Positions 7,244 to 14,744 of a stretch of 38,197 nt of DNA are shown here, in pieces. A program made the translations under genes and the position numbers. The stretch's first letter is position 1; every line of letters begins with the position of its first letter. The stretch covers positions 1 through 38,197 of the forward strand of contig NZ_URFY01000042.1 of NCBI RefSeq assembly GCF_900547205.1. The letters run 5' to 3'. The notes beneath the pieces are model-generated. The model did no database searches. It saw only the letters and a program-made list of their open reading frames with translations, and had not been told where the DNA came from. The DNA is from an uncultured Bacteroides sp. GTDB taxonomy: Bacteria; Bacteroidota; Bacteroidia; Bacteroidales; Bacteroidaceae.

Positions 7244-7290
7244 AAACGGATATTCCGCCAGCATTGTGTCTGGCCGGAATATCCGTTTTT
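7244..7290. terminator. Bidirectional terminator between zinc-finger gene and mobC
   Basis: A long stem AAACGGATATTCC (7244-7256) with GGAATATCCGTTT (7276-7288) and additional GCCA/TGGC pairs has T residues at 7286-7290 on the plus strand and A residues on the other side, so it serves both converging genes. Confidence 0.9.
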
Positions 7291-7296
7291 CATTTA

Positions 7297-9303
7297 TCAC
7301 ACGTTCTTAATCAGGTGCGAGAGTTCGGGGTCAGCCTTGATGCGCTCGATTTCGTCGGCGACAATCTGTTTGACCTCGTTCTTGATGCGGTAGTAGTTCG
7401 CATCAATCTGCTGCTGCATGGTGTCGTTGCCCTGCTCGTCGGTGAAGTCGATAATCTGCGGTATCTTCACGTAACGGGCGGTTTCGCGCTTGACCTGCTC
7501 GTTATCCACGACAATCTCGGCATGGAAGATCTTCTGCTCGATGCGCTCGTCGAAGTTGTCGGCGACTGCTCCAACAAACATTCCTTGAGTCAGGTTGCTG
7601 ATTTTGGATGCCGGAATCAGGCTATCCATCTGGGTGTTGATAGACACGGAAGTTTCGTTACGGTTGATGGTCATGTTCTGCCGCTTCTGCAAGACTTTGC
7701 CGAAGCGTTCACTTAACGTTTTGGCGGTTTCGGCAACTACCTGACCGGAAAAAACGTTGCCGACGGTATTGCAGATCACAGCGGACTCTTTGTCGCCGTA
7801 GTCACGCTTTAACTGTGAGAAGTCCTGAAAGCCGAGCATGACGGCAACCTTGTTGCTTCGGGCGGTGGCTATCAGGTTATCCAGCCCACGCATATAGATG
7901 GTCGGCAGCTCGTCGATAACGACGGCGGATTTGAGCCGTTTCTTCTTATTGATAAGTTTGACGATGCGGGAATTGTACAGACCGAGAGCCGCACCGTAGA
8001 TGCCCTGACGGTCGGGGTTGTTGCCCACGACAAGCACTTTGGGTTCTTCGGGGTTGTTGATGTCGAGGGTGAAGTCGTCCGCCGTCATTACCCAATAGAG
8101 TGCCGGGGAAATCATGCGGGAGAGCGGGATTTTGGCACTGGCAATCTGTCCCTGCAACTGCTCGACTGCCGAGGATTCCCATGCGTCCATGAACGGGGAA
8201 AGATAGTTCTCCAGTTCGGGGTAGCTGGTGAGGATGGGGAAAATATCGGCGTACTTCCGGTTCAGGAACTCAATCGCATGAGGGAAGGTGCAGTACTTGC
8301 CGCCTTTGTAAATTTTGAGATACCACACGATTGCCGCCAGCAGGATAATCGGGGATTCGACAAAGAAGTCGCCCTGTTTGCTGATCCACGTGCGATTGAG
8401 GTTGAGCATTATTGTATAAGCACTTTCATACGCATCGGATATATCTGTCATGAAATCGGGATGGATGGGGTTGCAACGGTGGCTGCCTGCGGGATCGTCG
8501 AAATTGATTACATAGAATTTAGGTTTGACCTTGTAGCCGTCCAAGTGGGTAATCAGGTGGTTATAAGCAATCTCGGAGAGGTCGGGGTACTTGAAATCAT
8601 AGAGGAAAAGCGAATAGCCTTTCTCAATGGTCTGTTTGATGTACTGGTTGATTATAGCGTATGACTTACCCGAACCGGGTGTGCCGAGTACCATTGTGGC
8701 ACGAAAGGGATTGACAAGGTTTATCCAGCCGTTGTAGGTCTTTCCCCTGAACCAGAAACGGGTGCGGAGGTTGACGGAATACTCGTTCTCTTTCAGCTCG
8801 GTTTCTTGCATAAAGCTCTCGTTCTCCATGTTGAAGACGTCTTCGAGCAGGTTGGTTTTGAGCAAGCGGGACATCCATAGTCCTGCCATGAGCAGACAGA
8901 TATATCCGGCGGAAAGGGTGGCGATGTAGAACACGGTGTTTGCCGAAAGCGGCAAAGGGAGTGCCAAGAGCCACCAGTTGAAAAAGAAGAGTAACAAGCC
9001 GGTCACACCGCAAAGGATAATCTTGCGCCAAGTGATTTTCTGTTCCTTTACTCCTTTTGTCCCCAAACAGGAAAGGGCAAGGAACAGCACGGCAAAGAGC
9101 TTCGTCCAAAGGATATTGGAGAATAGCCCGGCAGTACGCTGGAAGCCGAGCAGGATTCTATCGACTACGCCGATATGGATGCCCCACTCCCGAATGGATT
9201 GGTAACAGAACCAATAGATATTGATTACTACAAATAGGATGCTTATCGCACGCATGAACTCCATTACTTTGGCAAGTCCACGCAGGTCGTCTTCGTTTTG
9301 CAT
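7297..9303 (-). CDS. mobC: Type IV coupling protein, TraG/VirD4-like (MobC)
   Basis: 668 residues. The N-terminal 160 residues contain several hydrophobic segments (membrane anchor), followed by the motor domain: Walker A GTPGSGKSYA (about 206) and Walker B-like VVIDELPTIY (about 465), then 'RSNKVAVMLGFQDFSQLKRDYGDKES' typical of the TraG/TraD motor. Family role: hexameric ATPase that delivers the relaxase-bound strand to the secretion channel at the inner membrane. It is the last gene of the minus-strand mob cluster, separated from mobB by 243 bp that hold one copy of the 201-bp repeat. Length and order match MobC of CTnDOT-type elements. Confidence 0.92.
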   Translation of the reverse strand: MQNEDDLRGLAKVMEFMRAISILFVVINIYWFCYQSIREWGIHIGVVDRILLGFQRTAGLFSNILWTKLFAVLFLALSCLGTKGVKEQKITWRKIILCGVTGLLLFFFNWWLLALPLPLSANTVFYIATLSAGYICLLMAGLWMSRLLKTNLLEDVFNMENESFMQETELKENEYSVNLRTRFWFRGKTYNGWINLVNPFRATMVLGTPGSGKSYAIINQYIKQTIEKGYSLFLYDFKYPDLSEIAYNHLITHLDGYKVKPKFYVINFDDPAGSHRCNPIHPDFMTDISDAYESAYTIMLNLNRTWISKQGDFFVESPIILLAAIVWYLKIYKGGKYCTFPHAIEFLNRKYADIFPILTSYPELENYLSPFMDAWESSAVEQLQGQIASAKIPLSRMISPALYWVMTADDFTLDINNPEEPKVLVVGNNPDRQGIYGAALGLYNSRIVKLINKKKRLKSAVVIDELPTIYMRGLDNLIATARSNKVAVMLGFQDFSQLKRDYGDKESAVICNTVGNVFSGQVVAETAKTLSERFGKVLQKRQNMTINRNETSVSINTQMDSLIPASKISNLTQGMFVGAVADNFDERIEQKIFHAEIVVDNEQVKRETARYVKIPQIIDFTDEQGNDTMQQQIDANYYRIKNEVKQIVADEIERIKADPELSHLIKNV

Positions 9304-9334
9304 ATTGATATAAGTTTTAATTGATTAGTAATAT

Positions 9335-9535
9335 GTACTTTTTCTTTTGTCTTGATACAAAAGAAAAAGATACCAAAAAGAAAAAATCAAGACTGCATTT
9401 TTCTGACTACTTCGGTATTGCGTTTCGCTAAAGAAAAAGAACTCGCTACGCTCAAACAGCTTTTTCTTTTTAACGCTACACTACATACCTACGCTTGACG
9501 TCAGAAAAATGAGGTCGGGATGCCATGCGGATGGA
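9335..9535. repeat. 201-bp perfect direct repeat, copy 1 (mobB-mobC gap)
   Basis: Identical base for base to 21835-22035 by my reading. The unit contains three inverted repeats: TTTTTCTTTTGT/ACAAAAGAAAAA at its left end, AAAGAAAAAG/CTTTTTCTTT in the middle, and CATTTTTCTGAC/GTCAGAAAAATG near the right end. No ORF. In this copy the flanking genes read from right to left. Confidence 0.95.
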
Positions 9536-9546
9536 GGCGTTGGTGG

Positions 9547-10842
9547 CTATTGTTGTCTGCCGTATCGTCGCTTCTTCTTTTTCCGCTGCTGGGGTGCGGG
9601 TTGGTCGCCGGATGCGCCGCCCTGCACAGGAGCAAAGAGGGCGAAAGCGTTTGCTACGTTTTGGGTGGTGCTGTCCTTGTGGTCGGGCTGGTAGCCGGTA
9701 TCGTGTTCGTTCCATTGGGATGCAGTTGTGTGCTCCTGTTGCTGTGTGGGACGTACCGATTCGGGGGATTGCTGGGGCAACGGAATGCTGTCCTGTCCGG
9801 CGAAAAGGTCGTTGAACACGTTGGCGGAAAGTTCCTTGCCAAGACGGGAGCCGTTGAAGACGGTCTTGTCGGAGTGGTTGATAAAGGTTGCGCCGTAGAT
9901 GCGCCCTGCATCGTTCTGGCGGAATACTACGCCGATACCTTGCTGCAAGAGTTCACGCTCGAAAAGCGAACAGTCACGTCCGGCGGTCTGCATGGCGGAT
10001 GCTATGCGGGCGGCGGTGTCGGTGGCGACGTCCTTGTGCTTCTTCACCCATGCGGCAGATGCCTGCATTCGCTTGTCGAGTGCGGCGATGCCTGCCTCTT
10101 TGCCGAACACGGAGGATTTGAAGGGTTTGCCGATCTTGTTACCGTCTTTGTCGGTTGCTGAATAGGACAAGCCGTGATACTCCCGTCCGCCATACTCTCC
10201 TTTTACTTCGTCCACCGTGATGCCGTAGAGCGAAAGCACGGCACGGTACTCTCCCAATGTCTGGAAACGCCATTCACGGGCTATGGGGCGGATTACTCCT
10301 GCTAACTGTCCTTTGAGGTTGCCGTTCCGGTAATCGACGGGTGACAAGGGCAGTCCCTCTTTCCATTCCTTTTTAGTTGCCGGGGTAAGACCCAACTGCT
10401 GTTCGAGTTCTCGGCAGACGGCCATCGAACGCTCGTGTTCGTAGCTGTCGGAAATCGCACGCCCGGTTTCGTCCACACGGATGGAAACGATGTGCAGGTG
10501 CTCCCTACCAATGTCGTTGTGGCGGTAGACGATATAGGGCTGGTCGCCGAAGCCCATGCGCTGCATATACTGCTCCGCCAACCGGATGAACTGCTCTTCG
10601 GTCAGGCTGTCTTTCGGATCGGGGTTGAGCGAGATGTGCAGGATGGGTTTCTCGGTCTTGCGGTTGGCGATCAGGTAGTCCTCGAACGAGCGGGAAATGT
10701 GTTCAATCGTATAGGGATTATCGCCCACAGGTTCGATAATGCGACTACCGAAAAGCACGTCGGCATGAAGCTCGTCCACCTTTAACTGGTTGTACGAAAG
10801 TACACCGTATAGGCTGCTTCCGTGTGAAATCTTGGCTATCAT
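9547..10842 (-). CDS. mobB: Relaxase, MobB-type (relaxase/mobilization nuclease domain)
   Basis: 431 residues. The N-terminal 150 residues carry the relaxase fold: a Tyr near residue 17 in VLSYNQLK, PILHISLNPDP (about 80-90) and the metal-binding HNDIGREHLHIVSIR (about 118-132) with the HxxxxxxHxH histidines. The C-terminal third is proline/glutamine-rich and ends in a basic KKKKRRYGRQQ. Role: nicks oriT and stays attached to the 5' end for transfer. Its ATG overlaps the mobA stop as ATGA (10839-10842), so the pair is translationally coupled. Matches MobB of CTnDOT-like elements (MOBP-type). Confidence 0.93.
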   Translation of the reverse strand: MIAKISHGSSLYGVLSYNQLKVDELHADVLFGSRIIEPVGDNPYTIEHISRSFEDYLIANRKTEKPILHISLNPDPKDSLTEEQFIRLAEQYMQRMGFGDQPYIVYRHNDIGREHLHIVSIRVDETGRAISDSYEHERSMAVCRELEQQLGLTPATKKEWKEGLPLSPVDYRNGNLKGQLAGVIRPIAREWRFQTLGEYRAVLSLYGITVDEVKGEYGGREYHGLSYSATDKDGNKIGKPFKSSVFGKEAGIAALDKRMQASAAWVKKHKDVATDTAARIASAMQTAGRDCSLFERELLQQGIGVVFRQNDAGRIYGATFINHSDKTVFNGSRLGKELSANVFNDLFAGQDSIPLPQQSPESVRPTQQQEHTTASQWNEHDTGYQPDHKDSTTQNVANAFALFAPVQGGASGDQPAPQQRKKKKRRYGRQQ

Positions 10843-11267
10843 CGGACGGGGTATTTGGTTCGGAACTCTTCCGCCAGTGCGGTAATCTGTTTGCTAAGCT
10901 CTACCAGTTCGAGGGTGTGCTGCTCCAATTTGTAGAGGAAAGCGAGGGCTTTCTTCTCGGAGAAATTGGATTTGAGCACACGCACGCATTGGTTGTAATT
11001 CACGCCGATGCTGCGGAACTGGGAGTGAAAAGAGGTCAGGCGCATATAGAAATCCTGTGTGCCCTTGTCGAGTTTGACGACTTTTATCTCTCTTGCGAAG
11101 AGTACGGAAACGATAAATTCGGCACGGGTTGCCTTGCCGGATTCGTCGAAAAGGGCAAGGAAGCGGGCGTTGTCCTCGTCACTAAGACGGAAGACGTAAC
11201 GGTGGCGCATCTTGTCAGACTTGGGCTTGCGCCCGTGGTTGTTGGGATATGTTTTTTGACTATCCAT
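10839..11267 (-). CDS. mobA: Mobilization accessory protein MobA (relaxosome DNA-binding)
   Basis: 142 residues from ATG 11267 (MDSQKTYPNNHGRKPKSDKM). The frame is open further upstream to 11636, but that part reads through the GC-rich hairpin region and has no family match. Features: basic N-terminus, RYVFRLSDEDNARFLALFDESG ribbon-helix-helix-like segment (about 22-43), and the typical VNYNQCVRVLKSNFSEKKA block (about 90-108) seen in MobC_pfam05713-like/ MobA accessory proteins. Role by family: binds oriT and helps the relaxase nick. Coupled to mobB by a 4-base overlap. Confidence 0.85.
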   Translation of the reverse strand: MDSQKTYPNNHGRKPKSDKMRHRYVFRLSDEDNARFLALFDESGKATRAEFIVSVLFAREIKVVKLDKGTQDFYMRLTSFHSQFRSIGVNYNQCVRVLKSNFSEKKALAFLYKLEQHTLELVELSKQITALAEEFRTKYPVR

Positions 11268-11299
11268 AGTCCGGTAAAATTTAATGTGAAACATGGTTG

Positions 11300-11610
11300 A
11301 AAACTGCCGTATGCCTACGGTTCTCCCCCGCAAAGGAAAATCCGACTTCGGAGGATTTTGCACCGGCGGGGCAAGGTGGTGGTGAGGCACGAAAAGCGAA
11401 GCGAGTGCCGCAGCACACAACTTGCTATTTTCGGTTGAAAATAAAATCCGTCCTACCGGACAGATTGGGGATGCCCTGATTGGTTGTTGGCTGCCGGGGC
11501 AGTCCTTCGGGCGGTTACTATTCTTGTTCATTCTCACGAAATTTTGGTTTACGGCTGCAAAGTAACAGCCCTTTTTCCGTCCGGTCATTATGCCCGGACA
11601 TGACAAACCT
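11300..11610. other. oriT: Candidate oriT region
   Basis: The 830-bp gap between the divergent mobA and traA genes starts with dense inverted repeats: CCGTA/TACGG (11307-11320), CCCCGC/GCGGGG (11326-11371) enclosing AAAATCC/GGATTTT (11337-11359), GGCAC/GTGCC (11386-11409) and GTCCGG/CCGGAC (about 11579-11599). In CTnDOT-type elements oriT lies just upstream of the mob genes, so this is the natural candidate. I cannot point to the nick site. The rest of the gap is the tetranucleotide tract described separately. Confidence 0.45.
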
Positions 11611-11692
11611 ACGAGCGGACGGACAATGCAAGACACGCTGATAATCAGGTGGATAAAGTGCCGGTAAATTGATATTTCTTTGCGCTGTCGGA

Positions 11693-12108
11693 ATGGCTAA
11701 ACGGCTGCTTAACCGGACGGATAAACGGACGATTAAACGAGTGGATGAATGGCTAAACAGTTAAACGGATGATTGACTAAATGGCTAAACAGTCAAACGA
11801 TTAAACGGCTGAACAGCCGGATGATTGGCTGAATGATTGGACAAATGGTCGGACAACTGACGGGATGAATAATTGAGCGGTTGATTGATTGAATGAATGG
11901 TTGACCGGACAAACGGACAAATCAATGAGCGGACGGCTGGATGAATGGTGATTTTGCCGGATGAACAGACAGCCGGACGATTGACTGAATGAATAGCTGA
12001 ATTGCTGACCGAATGAATGGCTAAACGATTGACCGAATGAATGAACAGATAACCGATTGCTCAGGCAAGCGAATGATTAACTAATTGATTGACGATATGA
12101 ATAAACAG
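11693..12108. repeat. Degenerate NYRR tetranucleotide tract A, in perfect 4-base phase
   Basis: From 11701 to 12100 I split the sequence into 100 consecutive tetramers without any gap; 93 have purines at positions 3 and 4 and almost all have a pyrimidine at position 2 (typical units atga, ctaa, acgg, ttga, atgg, ccgg). The register never slips, and it runs into the first codons of traA (ATG 12097). No ORF of note; stop codons occur in all frames. Confidence 0.9.
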
Positions 12109-12876
12109 ACATTGAACGTGGCGTTTGCCACACAAAAAGGGGGCAGTGGAAAGACTGCCATCACGGTGCTGGTAGCGAGCTACCTGCACTATAACTACGG
12201 GTGTCCGCTGGCGGTGATCGACTGCGACTTTCCGCAACACAGCCTGTACGAAATGCGGGAACGGGACAGCCGGGCGGTAATGGAAAACGAGTACCTGAAA
12301 CGGCTGGCATACGAACAGTTGCAAAAGCCGGGGCGTGCCGCCTATCCGGTACAGAAGTGCAGGGTGGAACGTGCGCCCGAAGTGGCGGCGGAACTGGTGG
12401 CGGGCGGGAACTATGACCTGTTGTTCTTCGACCTGCCCGGCACGGTGAACTCGTCGGGAATACTGCGCACCATCGCACAGATGGACTACATTTTTGCTCC
12501 GGTAAGTGCGGACAGGACGGTGCTGGAAAGCACGCTTGCCTTTCTGGACGTGCTAAAGCGGATGATGATGGGCAAGGAAACAAGCCGCCTGAAAGGTCTT
12601 TACCTCTTCTGGAATCTGGTGGATAAGCGGGAAAAGAGCGAACTCTACCGAAAGTACGAACAGGTGATCAACGGAATGGAACTGCCGATGCTCCAGACGC
12701 AGATACCCGATACAAAACGCTTCCGCAAGGAACTGGATGCGGAAAACCGGACGGTGTTCCGCTCCACCCTGTTCGCTCCCGACAAGAGGCTGATTGCGGG
12801 CAGCGGAATACCGGAACTGGCACATGAAATATTATCCATCCTCAAACTGTCAGACTATGAAAAAGAAAACGGATAA
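12097..12876 (+). CDS. traA: ParA-family ATPase TraA
   Basis: 259 residues from ATG 12097 (an upstream in-frame TTG at 12085 is less likely). Deviant Walker A KGGSGKTAITV (about 15-25), D in VIDCDFPQHS (about 44-53), and LLFFDLPGTVNSSG (Walker B, about 110). This is the ParA/MinD-like protein that opens the tra operon in Bacteroidales CTns; role in transfer or element partitioning is inferred from the family. Its 3' end overlaps traB by 20 bases. The first codons lie inside the NYRR tract, so its translation start region is unusually repetitive. Confidence 0.9.
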   Translation: MNKQTLNVAFATQKGGSGKTAITVLVASYLHYNYGCPLAVIDCDFPQHSLYEMRERDSRAVMENEYLKRLAYEQLQKPGRAAYPVQKCRVERAPEVAAELVAGGNYDLLFFDLPGTVNSSGILRTIAQMDYIFAPVSADRTVLESTLAFLDVLKRMMMGKETSRLKGLYLFWNLVDKREKSELYRKYEQVINGMELPMLQTQIPDTKRFRKELDAENRTVFRSTLFAPDKRLIAGSGIPELAHEILSILKLSDYEKENG

Positions 12877-13339
12877 GCCCATAGATGAAGAACTACTCAT
12901 GCGAATGATGGCGGGAGAAACGGAAAAGCCGCAAGGGAACGAGGATGTTGTTACAACAGGACAGGCGGAATCGGAAGAACCGGAAGTAGAAGAACCGGCA
13001 ACAGAAAAGGACAAAGAAGTGACCGCAGCCAAAGCGGAAACCGTACCGACCGAGAAACCAACGGACGGGAAAGCTGCGGACGGGAAACGGCGCAAGGCGA
13101 AGCAGGCGGCGGACTACGACACGACCTTTCTCAAAGGTATGGATATTCCGGCACGCTACGGCAAGCCCGTGTATGTACGGCGGGAATATCATGAGCGGAT
13201 TGGCAAAATCTCCATGATGCTGACGGGCGGCAAGGTATCGCTGTCCGCCTACATTGACAATGTGCTGGCACTGCACTTTGAGCAATACCGGGAGGAAATC
13301 GAAGCGGCATACGCCGGGAAGATGGATAAACTCTTCTAA
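12857..13339 (+). CDS. traB: DUF3408 protein (TraB/TraC-type)
   Basis: 160 residues from ATG 12857, overlapping traA by 20 bases. The N-terminal 75 residues are acidic/low complexity (E, K, T, A rich); a basic hinge GKRRKAKQ follows; the C-terminal 70 residues match DUF3408, with YVRREYHERIGKISMML and SLSAYIDNVLALHFEQYREEI, a ribbon-helix-helix-like fold. Proteins of this kind are TraB or TraC in CTnDOT-type clusters; the exact letter is uncertain. Probably a cytoplasmic DNA-binding partner of TraA. Confidence 0.8.
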   Translation: MKKKTDKPIDEELLMRMMAGETEKPQGNEDVVTTGQAESEEPEVEEPATEKDKEVTAAKAETVPTEKPTDGKAADGKRRKAKQAADYDTTFLKGMDIPARYGKPVYVRREYHERIGKISMMLTGGKVSLSAYIDNVLALHFEQYREEIEAAYAGKMDKLF

Positions 13340-13359
13340 AGCGGAAAGGAGAAAGGAAG

Positions 13360-14088
13360 ATGATACTGAAACTGTTGCTCACTGTCCTGCTGCTGTACTA
13401 CATCGGAGTGCTGTGGAAATACTACCGTACCGACATAGCCGGAATACTGGGAAGAACGGAAGCGGAAGACGAAACGGATGGAGAGGGCGAAGATGACGAA
13501 GAAGAGAAAAAACGGGATGAACCGTACACGGTTATCGGAAAAAGTACCTACCGGAAAGGACAAACATACGAACCCGAAGCCAAGCAGGGACGAACTGAAA
13601 ATCAAGTGGATAAAACCGATACTTTCGTGCTCGACAAGCTGGAAATGCCAACCATAAGCACGGCTGTGGCAGCACAAGACAAGGCGGAAACCGATGCCCA
13701 GACAGACGGGGAAAACATTGCGGGAGAACCGGAAGACACCACCGCTGCGGATGATGATGCGGACTACTCGGACATCGAGGTAGACCCGGAGGAGGACGAG
13801 CCGGAAGAAGAGGAATACGTGCCCACACCGGAAGAGATGGAAGAGGAAGAAGAACTGGGTGCATACTACCCGGACGGCAATCCGGACTTTGCCACAGGGT
13901 ACACCTTTGAGGACTTGAAAAAGGTACACCGAATCATAACGACGGACGATGCAGGCGAAGAAGAAAAACGGCAAGCCCGTGAGGTGTTGCCCGCCGTGAT
14001 GGGTTCGGACATCTGGGACAAGATGATGGATGAATTTGAGGGCGCACAACAGCGTGTCGCCCGACTGATGAATAATAGTAATGTTTAA
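13360..14088 (+). CDS. traD: DUF4122 protein (TraD-like), acidic, membrane-anchored
   Basis: 242 residues. An N-terminal hydrophobic segment (LKLLLTVLLLYYIGVLW, 3-19) is followed by a long, strongly acidic and low-complexity region (about 30-190; several EEE and EDDEEE runs) and a C-terminal helical part (FEDLKKVHRIITTDDA to the end). This layout fits the DUF4122/TraD proteins of Bacteroidales CTns. Function unknown. The start is preceded by AAAGGAGAAAGGAAG, an unusually strong Shine-Dalgarno-like purine run for this phylum. Lies between traB and traE in the operon. Confidence 0.7.
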   Translation: MILKLLLTVLLLYYIGVLWKYYRTDIAGILGRTEAEDETDGEGEDDEEEKKRDEPYTVIGKSTYRKGQTYEPEAKQGRTENQVDKTDTFVLDKLEMPTISTAVAAQDKAETDAQTDGENIAGEPEDTTAADDDADYSDIEVDPEEDEPEEEEYVPTPEEMEEEEELGAYYPDGNPDFATGYTFEDLKKVHRIITTDDAGEEEKRQAREVLPAVMGSDIWDKMMDEFEGAQQRVARLMNNSNV

Positions 14089-14105
14089 TTTAATCTTAAA
14101 AGAAA

Positions 14106-14405
14106 ATGACAAGAAAAAGATTCTTTTTGATGGCAGCCTGCGTACTGGCGGCTGCGGGCGCAATGGCGCAAGGTAACGGACAAGCGGGTATCACCGAAGC
14201 CACGCAAATGGTGACCAGTTATTTCGATCCGGGAACGAAATTAATTTACGCCATTGGTGCGGTTGTGGGGTTGATCGGCGGCGTGAAAGTGTATGGAAAA
14301 TTCAGCAGCGGAGACCCCGATACGAGCAAGACTGCTGCAAGCTGGTTCGGGGCGTGTATCTTCCTGATTGTAGCCGCTACGATTCTGCGCTCGTTCTTCC
14401 TGTAA
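14106..14405 (+). CDS. traE: TraE (DUF4134), VirB2-like pilin
   Basis: 99 residues with a signal peptide ending at A-M-A-Q-G (about residue 22) and two transmembrane segments (about 45-62 and 78-97). Length, position before TraF and the 'YFDPGTKLIYAIGAVVGLIGGVKVYGKFSSGDPDT' type block (shortened here) match DUF4134/TraE. By family it is the pilin-like subunit of the conjugation channel. TraF starts on the base after its stop codon. Confidence 0.92.
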   Translation: MTRKRFFLMAACVLAAAGAMAQGNGQAGITEATQMVTSYFDPGTKLIYAIGAVVGLIGGVKVYGKFSSGDPDTSKTAASWFGACIFLIVAATILRSFFL

Positions 14406-14744
14406 ATGAAGCGGATTATGAACTTTGAAATCAACAGGGGGATTGGAAGAAACGTGGAGTTCAAAGGCTTGGAAAGCCAGTATCTTTTCGTGTTCGCCGC
14501 CGGGCTGTTAGCGGTGTTCGTGGTGTTTGTGATCATGTACATGGCGGGCGTGAACCAATGGGTGTGCATCGGCTTCGGCGTAGCTTCGGCTACGCTGCTG
14601 GTGTGGCTCACGTTCCGGCTGAACGCCAAGTACGGGACGCACGGGCTGATGAAAGCTGCCGCCCGGAAACGGCATCCGAGGTATGTGCTGAACCGGCTGA
14701 AAATTCCCCGATTGTTCCAACGTAACAAAAAATCAAGCATATGA
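14406..14744 (+). CDS. traF: TraF (DUF4133), VirB3-like membrane protein
   Basis: 112 residues from ATG 14406; an in-frame ATG at 14418 (MNFEINRGIGRNVEFKGL) gives 108 residues and matches the usual DUF4133 N-terminus better, so either may be used. Two transmembrane helices (about 27-46 and 50-70). VirB3-like partner of the VirB4 ATPase. Its stop overlaps the traG start as ATGA. Confidence 0.9.
   Translation: MKRIMNFEINRGIGRNVEFKGLESQYLFVFAAGLLAVFVVFVIMYMAGVNQWVCIGFGVASATLLVWLTFRLNAKYGTHGLMKAAARKRHPRYVLNRLKIPRLFQRNKKSSI

Noticed and set aside
9335..9535. Insertion sequence or complete transposon
   Set aside because: The 201-bp repeat has no transposase and no clear terminal inverted repeats or target duplication; it is kept only as a repeat.
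11268..11636. N-terminal extension of MobA to 11636
   Set aside because: The added 123 residues read through the hairpin-rich candidate oriT and have no family similarity; ATG 11267 gives the normal MobA length.
11693..12108. CRISPR array
   Set aside because: The tract is a degenerate 4-base repeat without conserved long repeats and unique spacers, and no cas genes are present.
13336..14163. 275-residue minus-strand ORF opposite the TraD-like gene
   Set aside because: Phe/Leu/Val-rich antisense of the acidic TraD-like gene, which has the better ribosome-binding site and operon position.
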